Origin: Planctomycetota bacterium | GTDB taxonomy: Bacteria > Planctomycetota > B15-G4 > JADJEK01 | Length of the DNA stretch: 64,000 nt | Reading direction: 5' to 3' | NCBI GenBank assembly: GCA_016709145.1 | Contig: JADJEK010000002.1 | Location: forward strand, 248,001 to 312,000 | Part shown: one piece after another, positions 29,225 through 37,200 of the stretch | Layout: each line of letters begins with the position of its first letter | Numbering within the stretch: the first letter of the stretch is position 1 | Notes under the pieces: generated by a model | The model's input: the letters and a program-made list of their open reading frames with translations, nothing else | Databases searched by the model: none | Told to the model about the DNA's origin: nothing | Made by a program: the position numbers and the translations under genes

Positions 29225-30193
29225 ATGAAGGCGGCGCGCAAGACGACGAGCAAACCACGCATCGATCCGCGGATCCTGCGCGACCGGTTGACGCCGATCG
29301 CGAAGATCGTCGCGGGCGTGTTGGTCCTGGTCGTGTTCGGATTGGCGAGCGAACGCGTCGCGGACGCCGCACGCAAGGACCCGCGCTACATGGTCGATCC
29401 GACGCTGCTCGTGCAGCAGACGTTGCCGCATTGGATGCCGAACGAGGTCGTCGCGAACGTCCGCGAGCATCTGCGCAGCGTTCGGCCGCGCTCGATCTTC
29501 GCCGACGATTTCGAGGACGACCTGCGTTCCGACCTGCGCGCGGCGTCGTGGTGGATCGAGGACGTACACGGCGTCGAGCGTCTGTTCCCGAATCGCGTGC
29601 GCGTCGACATGATCATGCGCAAGCCGGTGGCGACGATCGATCGCGGCGACGCTCGCTACTTCGTCGATGCCGAGGGGCGCGTGCTCTACAGCGAGGCTCG
29701 ATCGAAACCGACTGCCTTCGTGTCGTTCGCACCGCGGCTGCACATCCGCGGCACCGACGAGACTGAAACGTTCGAGCTCGGCACGATCGCATCCGATCCG
29801 CAAATCATCGCGGGCGCACGGGTGGCTGCGGAAGTTCTCGAAGTGTGCTCGTCGGATCGTCGGATCCTGCCGCGCGTCCAACTGCTCGCCATCGACGTCG
29901 CGCATCCGACCACGGGTCTCGGCGCGATTCCGGGTGTCGTGCATTTGGTGACCGATCGGGACGTGTTGATCCGATGGGGGCGTGCGCGGACCGATCCGAG
30001 CGGCAGCACCGAGCAGCCGGTCGAGCGCAAAGTGAAGGCGCTCGAGCGCGTGGAAACCCGTTTCCCCGGCTTGTCCGGCCTGGACGAGGTCCGCGTCGAT
30101 CTCGAGGGCGACCCGATGTACAAGGCCGGCGGCGGGACCTGGATCCGCTGCGAGGAATACAAGGACGAGGCGCCAGCGCCAGGCAAGCCTTGA
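29225..30193 (+). CDS. FtsQ/DivIB-like protein (POTRA domain)
   Basis: 322 residues: a basic cytoplasmic tail (MKAARKTTSKPRID), one membrane segment (IAKIVAGVLVLVVFGLA, about residues 25-42) and a large periplasmic part. The segment AASWWIEDVHGVERLFPNRV, then VDMIMRKPVATID, then YFVDAEGRVL matches the end of the FtsQ POTRA domain (PWV...RxWPxxLxVxVxExxPvA...LVDxxGxvf). FtsQ links early and late division proteins. Here it is not in a dcw cluster; neighbours are a small unknown gene and rplM. Many Planctomycetota lack FtsZ, so the role is open. An ATG at 29201 is an alternative start. Confidence 0.7.
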   Translation: MKAARKTTSKPRIDPRILRDRLTPIAKIVAGVLVLVVFGLASERVADAARKDPRYMVDPTLLVQQTLPHWMPNEVVANVREHLRSVRPRSIFADDFEDDLRSDLRAASWWIEDVHGVERLFPNRVRVDMIMRKPVATIDRGDARYFVDAEGRVLYSEARSKPTAFVSFAPRLHIRGTDETETFELGTIASDPQIIAGARVAAEVLEVCSSDRRILPRVQLLAIDVAHPTTGLGAIPGVVHLVTDRDVLIRWGRARTDPSGSTEQPVERKVKALERVETRFPGLSGLDEVRVDLEGDPMYKAGGGTWIRCEEYKDEAPAPGKP

Positions 30194-30217
30194 CTTCGCA
30201 GGTTTAGCGCCTAACTT
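30190..30217 (+). promoter_or_regulatory. Possible promoter for rplM-rpsI
   Basis: TTGACT (30190-30195) overlaps the FtsQ-like stop; TAACTT (30212-30217) follows after 16 bases. The -10 match is weak. About 90 bp before rplM. Confidence 0.35.
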
Positions 30218-30304
30218 GCCTCGTTTTGCGCACGGACCTCAGAACATGATGCGGCGGCACGGCATGCGTCCGTTGCCGACGCCAGCAACGGACAGGAGTC
30301 GTCG

Positions 30305-30754
30305 ATGAGCGCGTCCACGGCAAAGGCGAACAGCCAGAAGCCGACCGACAACCGCGAATGGCTGGTTCTGGACGGCACCGATCAGGTGCTCGGTCGCATG
30401 GCCACCAAGATCGCGACGGTCCTCATGGGCAAGCACAAGCCCACGTACGTCCCGAACGTCGACACCGGCGACTTCGTCATCGTGATCAACGCCGACAAGG
30501 TGCGCATCGCGCCGCCGCAGAAAGAGCGCAAGCGCTTCCTGCGCACGCACTCGGGCTACCTCGGCAATCAGCGCTCGGCGCCGTTGACCGAGACGTTCAA
30601 GCTCAATCCCGCGCGCGTGATCGAGCAGGCCGTGAAGAAGATGATGCCGAAGAACGGGCTCGCGCGGCACATGGCCGCGAAGCTGCGCATCTATGCGGGT
30701 GAAGCTCATCCGCACGTGGCGCAGCAGCCGAAGCCGTTTCCGGCGTGGGTTTGA
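30305..30754 (+). CDS. rplM: 50S ribosomal protein L13
   Basis: 149 residues; an early assembly protein of the large subunit. Recognised from REWLVLDGTDQVLGRMATKI, MGKHKPTYVPNVDTGDFVIV, INADKVRI and MMPKNGLARHMAAKLRIYAG. A 16-residue N-terminal extension precedes the usual start. AGGAG is seven bases before the ATG. It forms the conserved rplM-rpsI pair with the next gene, 23 bp away. Confidence 0.97.
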   Translation: MSASTAKANSQKPTDNREWLVLDGTDQVLGRMATKIATVLMGKHKPTYVPNVDTGDFVIVINADKVRIAPPQKERKRFLRTHSGYLGNQRSAPLTETFKLNPARVIEQAVKKMMPKNGLARHMAAKLRIYAGEAHPHVAQQPKPFPAWV

Positions 30755-30777
30755 ATTCCGTGACGGAGCCGCACGAC

Positions 30778-31200
30778 ATGACCGAAGTGTCCGAGACGAT
30801 CAAGACGTTGGCTGGTGGCTGGACCGTCGCGACGGGCCGACGCAAGAGCTCGGTGGCGCGCGTGCGCGTGCGTCCCGGCGACGGCAAGTTCGAAGTGAAC
30901 GGCCGTCCGCTGAAGCAGTTCTTCACGACGATGCCGACGATGCAGACGGTGCTCGGGCCGTTCGACGCGACCAAGACCGCCGACAAGTTCGACGTCTCGG
31001 TGACGGTATCGGGCGGCGGGCCGACCGGTCAGGCCGGCGCGATCGCGCTCGGCATCGGCCGTATCCTCAAGATGCTCGAATCGTCGCTGGAGCCGATCCT
31101 GCGCGAGAGCGGGTTCCTGACGCGCGACAGCCGCATGAAGGAACGCAAGAAGTACGGTCAACGCGGCGCTCGTCGTCGCTTCCAGTTCTCGAAGCGCTGA
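30778..31200 (+). CDS. rpsI: 30S ribosomal protein S9
   Basis: 140 residues. TGRRKSSVARVRVRPGDGKF, VSGGGPTGQAGAIALGIGRI and the basic tail RRRFQFSKR, which reaches the P-site tRNA, identify S9. GGAG lies ten bases before the ATG at 30778; an in-frame ATG at 30745 overlaps rplM and is less likely. Confidence 0.97.
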   Translation: MTEVSETIKTLAGGWTVATGRRKSSVARVRVRPGDGKFEVNGRPLKQFFTTMPTMQTVLGPFDATKTADKFDVSVTVSGGGPTGQAGAIALGIGRILKMLESSLEPILRESGFLTRDSRMKERKKYGQRGARRRFQFSKR

Positions 31201-31333
31201 CGCGCCAGAGAGAGCGGACGCACCGGGAGCCCGGTCGCGAGAGTGTCCGTCGCGTTCGCACGCGGCGGGAACTTCGCGGACGGGCTCCTCGGCTGTACCG
31301 TCCGGTCGGTCCGATTTCGGAGACTTGCTCGTC

Positions 31334-32092
31334 ATGGCCGGTCACTCCCACGCCTCGAACATCAAGCACCGCAAGGCCGCGGTCGACGCGAAGAAGGGCG
31401 CCGCGTTCTCGAAGCACTCGAAGCTGATCATGTCGGCCGCGCGTATCGGCGGCGGCGATCCGCGCTTCAACGCGAGGTTGGCGCTGGCGATCGAGAAGGC
31501 GCGCGCCGCGAACATGACGCGAGACACGATCGAACGAGCGATCAAGAAGGGCACCGGCGAACTCGAGGGCATGCGACTCGAAGAGATCCGCTACGAGGGT
31601 TACGGCCCCGGCGGTGTCGCGTTGCTGGTCGACGTGTTGACGGACAACCGCAATCGCACCGGTCCCGAGATGCGCACGCTGTTCGAGACGCATGGCGGCA
31701 ACCTCGGTGAAGCCAACTCCGTGGCGTGGATGTTCGAAACTCGCGCCGTGCTGACGATCCCGCAAGCGAGCACGACCGAGGACGCATTGACCGAAGCCGT
31801 GATCGATCTCGGCGCCGACGACCTGCGGCCCGCGGGCGACGCGTTCGAAGTGCTCGGGGAGCCGGCCAAGCTCGCGCTGCTACGCCAAGGATTCGGCGAC
31901 AAGGGGTTCAAGGTCGAGAAGGCCGAGCTGGTGCCCATGCCCAAGACGTCGGCGGTCGTGGGGCGCGAAGACGCCGTGCTCCTGCTGCAATTGCTCGACG
32001 CGCTCGACGAGCACGACGACGTGCAGAGCACCGTGTCGAACGTCGAGATCCCCGACGACGTCGCGAAGGCCATCGAAGCCGACGCGGAGTGA
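31334..32092 (+). CDS. YebC/PmpR family protein (TACO1 family)
   Basis: 252 residues, typical for the family. MAGHSHASNIKHRKAAVDAK is the N-terminal signature, followed by GGGDPRFNARLALAIEKAR, EIRYEGYGPGGVALLVD and GGNLGEANSVAWMF. YebC proteins were described as DNA-binding regulators; mitochondrial TACO1 and some bacterial members are reported to aid translation of particular peptides. The position after rplM-rpsI fits a translation role, but both options stand. The start follows GGAG at 11 bases. Confidence 0.93.
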   Translation: MAGHSHASNIKHRKAAVDAKKGAAFSKHSKLIMSAARIGGGDPRFNARLALAIEKARAANMTRDTIERAIKKGTGELEGMRLEEIRYEGYGPGGVALLVDVLTDNRNRTGPEMRTLFETHGGNLGEANSVAWMFETRAVLTIPQASTTEDALTEAVIDLGADDLRPAGDAFEVLGEPAKLALLRQGFGDKGFKVEKAELVPMPKTSAVVGREDAVLLLQLLDALDEHDDVQSTVSNVEIPDDVAKAIEADAE

Positions 32093-32264
32093 TGGATCGC
32101 GGCCGCGACCCGCGGCGATCCGACGCATGCGATCGGGCGAACGCGGTCGTTGGCTGCCTTTTTGATGTTTTCCGCTCAAGATCGCGCCGATCCGAGCCGA
32201 TCAGAGCCCGCGTGTCCCCGCCGCGTCCGCGACACGACGGGTGGTGACCACGGAGGAGTGAATC

Positions 32265-33248
32265 ATGGGCGCGAACAAGCGAGCACTCGTCAGTCGATTG
32301 GATCCGGCTGGACTGGCGACCATCGCCGATTTCCTGCGCGGCAAGGGGTACGAGGTCGACACGGCCGACAACGGCCGCGACGCGCTCGAGAAGGCGCGCG
32401 ATCATCTGCCCGACCTCGTCGTGGCCGATGGCGTCCTGCCGAAGATGTCCGGGTTCGAACTCTGCCGTGAAGTGAAGACGCTCGCCGACGCGCACACGGT
32501 GCCGGTCGTGCTGATCCTCGAGCAGGGCGACAATTACGGCCGTGGCCGCGCGCGCGTGGAAGGGGCCGACATGGTCGTCGGCGACCCGATGCTCCACGAC
32601 GATCTCGACGAGATCCTGCGCCTCGCCGAAGGCGGCGACGATCGCGGTGAAGCCCTGCTCGGTCAGGGAGGGGCGCGTGATCGCTTCGTGAAGGCGCTGC
32701 TGCGCGACACCACCAGCCGCAACGACGGCTTCTTGGCCAAGATCTCCGATCCGTTGACCGGTCTGCACCACCGCACGTACACGACCTTCAAGCTCGAGGA
32801 AGAGTTCAAGAAGTCGCGCCGCTACGGCAACCCGTTGGCGATCCTCTTGGTCGACATCGACAACTACGCCGAACTCGACAAGACCCCGCACAAGAGCGCG
32901 GCGCAGGAGATGTTGCTCGAAGTGTCGGGCATCTTCCTGTGCGAGTCGCGCGACGTCGACGTCGTCGGTCGAGTCGACGACGCGCGCTTCTTGCTGATCC
33001 TGCCGAACACCGATCTGAACGGTGCGCGCATCATGGCCGACCGCGTGTTCCAGCAGGTTTGTCAGCGTCGTGTCCATGCCGGCGAGACCGAGATCCCGGT
33101 GCGCGCCAGCGTCGGCATCGCCGCGTTGCCGAGCGACGACGTCGCGAGCGTCGACGATTTCGTCGAGCGCGCCGTGCGCGGCGTCCGCACCGCGAAGAGT
33201 CTCGGTGGCAACCGCATCTGCGCCTGGAGCGATACGGTCAAGGCCTGA
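32265..33248 (+). CDS. Receiver domain fused to a degenerate GGDEF domain
   Basis: 327 residues. The N-terminal half resembles a response-regulator receiver (about 1-120) with phospho-acceptor Asp55 in PDLVVADGVLPKMSGFELC, but the acidic pair usual at the first strand is missing (KRALVSRLDP). The C-terminal half follows the GGDEF fold (DPLTGLHHRTYTTFKLEEEF, NPLAILLVDIDNYAELD), yet the catalytic loop reads GRVDDARFLLILP (about 233-245) where GGDEF belongs. Cyclic-di-GMP synthesis is therefore unlikely; binding or a structural role is possible. It is a single gene with its own terminator and no kinase next to it. Confidence 0.85.
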   Translation: MGANKRALVSRLDPAGLATIADFLRGKGYEVDTADNGRDALEKARDHLPDLVVADGVLPKMSGFELCREVKTLADAHTVPVVLILEQGDNYGRGRARVEGADMVVGDPMLHDDLDEILRLAEGGDDRGEALLGQGGARDRFVKALLRDTTSRNDGFLAKISDPLTGLHHRTYTTFKLEEEFKKSRRYGNPLAILLVDIDNYAELDKTPHKSAAQEMLLEVSGIFLCESRDVDVVGRVDDARFLLILPNTDLNGARIMADRVFQQVCQRRVHAGETEIPVRASVGIAALPSDDVASVDDFVERAVRGVRTAKSLGGNRICAWSDTVKA

Positions 33249-33274
33249 GCGGGACACCTCGCGCTCCGAACACG

Positions 33275-33316
33275 CGAAACGGGTCGACGCGGCGTTCGCC
33301 GCATCGACCCGTTTCG
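33275..33316. terminator. Strong terminator-like hairpin
   Basis: CGAAACGGGTCGACGCGGC (from 33275) pairs with GCCGCATCGACCCGTTTCG (to 33316), a stem of about 19 bp with one mismatch and a very short loop. It ends the receiver/GGDEF gene. Confidence 0.7.
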
Positions 33317-33477
33317 TCGTCGTTCGTCGCGCCGTCTCCGAGGCCGTGAACAAATCGGGGGCCGCCCCCGCCCATTCACCAGATTCACGGCCGAACCCAC
33401 AAGGTGTCCGAGGCGGCAGCAGCCGCCGTACCCACAGATGAACCGAGTCAATTCAAAGCGAATCGTCTGTGAGTTCG

Positions 33478-33502
33478 GCGACTGCCGTCGCCGAGCAACA
33501 CC
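33478..33502. repeat. Dispersed 25-bp hairpin element, copy B
   Basis: Identical to 16127-16151. Here the hairpin extends by one pair (GGCGAC-TGCC-GTCGCC from 33477). It lies between two convergent genes, next to the ppdK-proximal hairpin. Confidence 0.8.
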
Positions 33503-33514
33503 TTGTGAGGCCGA

Positions 33515-33545
33515 GAACGTGAATCAAGCGCGTTGATTCACGTTC
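33515..33545 (-). terminator. Hairpin just after ppdK
   Basis: GAACGTGAATCAA (33515-33527) and TTGATTCACGTTC (33533-33545) form a perfect 13-bp stem with a 5-base loop, two bases beyond the ppdK stop codon. No T-run follows on the minus strand, so it may protect the mRNA end rather than terminate. Confidence 0.6.
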
Positions 33546-33547
33546 TG

Positions 33548-36214
33548 TTACTTGCCGCGCTTCTTCGACTTCTTCTTGTCGGCCTTCTTGTTCGACGCGT
33601 GGATCGCGGCCTGCGCCGCCGCGAGGCGAGCGATCGGCACGCGGTACGGCGAGCACGACACGTAGTCGAGTCCGATCTCGTCGCAGAACGCGACCGACTT
33701 CGGATCGCCGCCGTGCTCTCCGCAAACGCCGCACTTCAGCTTCTTCTTGGTCTCGCGACCTTCGTCCACGGCGAACCGCATCAAGCGTCCGACGCCACGC
33801 GCGTCGACGGTGCGGAACGGGTCGACCTCGAGGATGTTCTGGTCGACGTAGGCCGACAGCAGGGCTCCGGTGTCGTCGCGCGAGAAGCCGAACGTCATCT
33901 GCGTGAGGTCGTTCGTGCCGAAGCTGAAGAAGTCGGCGTGCTTCGCGATCTCGGCCGCGGTCAACGCAGCGCGCGGGACCTCGATCATCGTCCCGATCAG
34001 GATGTCGCCGCGGTAGCCGGTCTCCTTGCGGACTTCGCCGATCACGCGCTCGGTGAGGTCGCGCAGGATCGACAGCTCGCGCGCCGTGCCGATCAGCGGG
34101 TGCATGATCTCGGGCACGACCTTCGTGCCCTTCTTCGCGCACGCCGCGGCGGCCTCGACGATCGCGCGGACCTGCATCTCGTAGATCTCGGGATACGTGA
34201 TGCCGAGACGGCAGCCGCGATGCCCGAGCATCGGGTTCATCTCGTGCAGCTCGGCGACCTTCTTCTTCACGACGTCGACCGACACGCCCATGACCTTCGC
34301 CATCTCGGCCTGGTTCTCGTCGTTCAGCGGCAAGAACTCATGCAGCGGCGGGTCGAGCAAGCGAATCGTGCACGGCAGCCCGTCCATCTCCTTGAAGATC
34401 CCGACGAAGTCTTCGCGCTGGTAGGGCAGCAGCTTCGCGAGTGCCTTCTTCCGCGCCTCCAGTGTCGACGCGAGGATCATCTCGCGCACGGCGATGATGC
34501 GATCGCCTTCGAAGAACATGTGCTCCGTGCGGCACAGACCGATGCCTTCGGCGCCGAAGCGTCGCGCGACGTTGCAATCCTTCGGCGTATCGGCGTTGGT
34601 GCGCACTTTGAGTCGACGGCGTGCGTCGGCCCACTTCATGAGCGTGCCGAACTCGTCGGAGAGTTGCGGATCGACGGTGGGAACTTGGCCGAGGATGACC
34701 TCACCGGTCGAGCCGTTCAGCGACAGCCAGTCGCCTTGCTTCAGGACGGTGTCACCGGCCTTCAGCGTCTTGGTCGCGTAATCGATCTCGAGCTTCTCGC
34801 AGCCGGCCACGCAGCACTTGCCCATGCCGCGAGCGACGACGGCCGCGTGCGAGGTCATGCCGCCGCGAGCGGTCAGGATGCCGCGAGCCGCGTGCATGCC
34901 GCCGATGTCCTCGGGCGACGTCTCGTGTCGAACGAGGATGACCTTCTCACCGCGTGCGTTCGCTTCCTCGGTTTCGTCGGCGTCGAAGTAGATGCGTCCC
35001 GACGCGGCACCCGGCGACGCCGGGAGTCCCTTCGCGATGACCTTCTTCTCGGCTTTCGGATCGAAGTCGGGGTGCAGCAGTTGGTCGAGCGACGCGGGTT
35101 GGACGCGCAGGATAGCCGTGTCCTTGCTGATGCACTTCTCGGCGACCATCTCGACGGCGATGCGCACGGCGGCCTTCGCGGTCCGTTTGCCCGAGCGCGT
35201 CTGCAGGATGTAGAGCCTGCCGTCCTGGACGGTGAACTCGATGTCTTGCATGTCCGTGTAGTGCTGCTCGAGCGCGTCCTTGTACGCGACCAGTTGCTCG
35301 TAGACCTTCGGCATCTCGTTCGCCAGCTCGGCGATCGGTCGTGGCGTGCGGATGCCGGCGACGACGTCTTCGCCCTGTGCGTCGACGAGGAACTCGCCGT
35401 AGAACAGGTTCTCGCCCGTCGACGGATTGCGCGTGAAGCACACGCCCGTGCCCGACGTCGGCCCCATGTTCCCGAACACCATCGCCTGCACGTTGACGGC
35501 AGTGCCGAGCAAGCCGCGGATGTCGTTCAGTCGGCGGTAGGTGACGGCGCGGTCGTTGTCCCACGACGCGAACACGGCATCGATCGAGCGCGTGAGCTGC
35601 TGCCACGGATCCTGCGGGAACGCCTCGCCGGTCTCCTTGCGGAACATCTTGAGGAAGCGCTGCGTGAGTTCTTCGAGCGCCGCGGCATCGAGATCGGTGT
35701 CCTTCTGCGCACCGCGCTCGCGCTTCAATTCGTCCATCAGGTGTTCGAACTTGTCGTGCGCGACGCCGCAGACGACGTTGCCGAACATCATCACGAAGCG
35801 CCGGTACGAGTCCCACGCGAAGCGCGGGTTGTTCGTCTTCGCGGCCAGGCCGCGCACGGCCTTGTCGTTGAGTCCGAGGTTGAGGACGGTGTCCATCATG
35901 CCGGGCATCGACACGGCGGCGCCCGAACGCACCGACACGAGCAGTGGGTCGGTGGCCGCACCGAGCTTGCGATTCATCTGCTGCTCGAGCTTGGCCAGCG
36001 CCTTCTTGACCTTCTGGTCCAGTCCCTTCGGCCACTTCTTGTGCTTCGAAGCGTAGGCGCAGCACTCGGTCGTGATGGTGAATCCGGGCGGCACCGGGAT
36101 GCCGAGGTTCGTCATCTCGGCCAGGTTCGCGCCCTTGCCGCCAAGCAGCGCTTTCATCGTCGCGTCGCCGCGCGCTTTGCCGCCACCGAACGAGAACACC
36201 ATCTTGTCCGCCAT
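33548..36214 (-). CDS. ppdK: Pyruvate, phosphate dikinase
   Basis: 888 residues, full length. Interconverts pyruvate + ATP + Pi with PEP + AMP + PPi. The N-terminal ATP-grasp part begins VFSFGGGKARGD and includes GGKGANLAEMTNLGIPVPPG. The phospho-His swivelling domain has GGMTSHAAVVARGMGKCCV with the His near residue 456. The C-terminal PEP/pyruvate barrel has EGIGLCRTEHMFF, GTMIEVPRAAL, FFSFGTNDLTQMTFGFSRDD and CGVCGEHGGDP. Pi- rather than water-dependence follows from the PPDK-type arrangement. The C-terminus is Lys-rich (KKADKKKSKKRGK). It is followed upstream by a lipoprotein gene. Confidence 0.97.
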   Translation of the reverse strand: MADKMVFSFGGGKARGDATMKALLGGKGANLAEMTNLGIPVPPGFTITTECCAYASKHKKWPKGLDQKVKKALAKLEQQMNRKLGAATDPLLVSVRSGAAVSMPGMMDTVLNLGLNDKAVRGLAAKTNNPRFAWDSYRRFVMMFGNVVCGVAHDKFEHLMDELKRERGAQKDTDLDAAALEELTQRFLKMFRKETGEAFPQDPWQQLTRSIDAVFASWDNDRAVTYRRLNDIRGLLGTAVNVQAMVFGNMGPTSGTGVCFTRNPSTGENLFYGEFLVDAQGEDVVAGIRTPRPIAELANEMPKVYEQLVAYKDALEQHYTDMQDIEFTVQDGRLYILQTRSGKRTAKAAVRIAVEMVAEKCISKDTAILRVQPASLDQLLHPDFDPKAEKKVIAKGLPASPGAASGRIYFDADETEEANARGEKVILVRHETSPEDIGGMHAARGILTARGGMTSHAAVVARGMGKCCVAGCEKLEIDYATKTLKAGDTVLKQGDWLSLNGSTGEVILGQVPTVDPQLSDEFGTLMKWADARRRLKVRTNADTPKDCNVARRFGAEGIGLCRTEHMFFEGDRIIAVREMILASTLEARKKALAKLLPYQREDFVGIFKEMDGLPCTIRLLDPPLHEFLPLNDENQAEMAKVMGVSVDVVKKKVAELHEMNPMLGHRGCRLGITYPEIYEMQVRAIVEAAAACAKKGTKVVPEIMHPLIGTARELSILRDLTERVIGEVRKETGYRGDILIGTMIEVPRAALTAAEIAKHADFFSFGTNDLTQMTFGFSRDDTGALLSAYVDQNILEVDPFRTVDARGVGRLMRFAVDEGRETKKKLKCGVCGEHGGDPKSVAFCDEIGLDYVSCSPYRVPIARLAAAQAAIHASNKKADKKKSKKRGK

Positions 36215-36236
36215 CGGTCACCCTCGCCGTGAAAGA

Positions 36237-36866
36237 CTATTCCTGGAGTTTGCGTGGATCGCGCCCGTTGCGCGCGCGCTCGATCGCGTCGACGAGGCGC
36301 GGCATTTCGGCGATCACCCAACGCGGACGCAGATCGACGCGTCGCTTGAGTTCGGCGCTCGCCGGAAGAGTGGTCTTCAGCGCGTCGTCGACGACGCGGA
36401 TCGTCACTTCGTCGTCCGCCGTGCGCTCGACGTCGACGTCGGTCGCGAAGCCGCGCAGCACTTGGCCGTTCGCGAGGTGGAGCACGTATTCGGGCTCGTT
36501 GTGGAGCAGCAGCTCGAACACTTGATCGCCGTCGCTGATGCGCGCGATCGCGTGCACACCGTCGGGGAGCACCGTGATCTTCGTGCGCGCATCGAGGTCG
36601 ACGACGCGCAGCAACAACATGAGTTGCGGATTGTCGTGCAGCAGGATCGCTCGGCCGATCTGGTAGCCCTGGAAGCCGCCGAAGCGGTCCTTGACGTCGT
36701 CGGACAAGCAGCGGTACTCGACGTTCACGGCGCTGTCGCACGCGAGCGCATCGCGGAACGTCGCGATCGTCTGCTGCGGCGTCTCGAGTTGCGCCTCGGT
36801 CGGACACGGCGTTGCGCATCCGGCGAGGCCGGCGAAGAACGCGAGGATGGAAGCTGCGCCGCGCAT
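36237..36866 (-). CDS. Predicted lipoprotein of unknown function
   Basis: 209 residues. Signal peptide with lipobox LAGC (MRGAASILAFFAGLAGC). The mature part begins TPCPTEAQLETPQQTIATFRDALACDSA and looks like an NTF2-like or DUF4878-type small domain, but I cannot assign it. It lies 22 bp upstream of ppdK on the same strand, so the two may be co-transcribed by proximity only. Confidence 0.7.
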   Translation of the reverse strand: MRGAASILAFFAGLAGCATPCPTEAQLETPQQTIATFRDALACDSAVNVEYRCLSDDVKDRFGGFQGYQIGRAILLHDNPQLMLLLRVVDLDARTKITVLPDGVHAIARISDGDQVFELLLHNEPEYVLHLANGQVLRGFATDVDVERTADDEVTIRVVDDALKTTLPASAELKRRVDLRPRWVIAEMPRLVDAIERARNGRDPRKLQE

Positions 36867-37200
36867 GGAGCGCGAGACGTTAGCAGCCCATTCCGCGACG
36901 CGCGAGTCCCAGAACGAGGGTTCGTCGAACGGCCGAAGAAACGGTACGGCGTACGCCGAGGCGCTGCGCGAGAGGGATCAGGCTTTCCATCGTGACCCTT
37001 GAGGGGATCGCGAGACGAGACCTAAGATCCGCGTTCCTCGTCCGGCCGTTACTCGCTGCGACCGGGGGTGATACACGGGCGTGCGCGCTCCCCGCCAAGG
37101 GAGGCGCGGTCCGACCGCCCTCTGCGGCAGCGAAGGCGCACAGCGCCGCGGTCGTCCAATTCCGGGCTCCTGGCCCCTGCGTGAGATCGACCGCCGCACC
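36867..37200. other. Divergent intergenic region
   Basis: 334 bp between the lipoprotein gene and pilB. It should hold promoters for both directions, but I find no convincing -35/-10 pair and no gene. Confidence 0.5.

Noticed and set aside
33533..36232. An 899-codon plus-strand frame opposite ppdK, and similar long frames opposite nadB (8793-10511), secDF (10775-13117) and the pilus genes (39904-42834)
   Set aside because: They are mirror frames of strongly biased GC-rich codons. Products are rich in Arg, Asp and His without domains, and the opposite strand encodes clear families.
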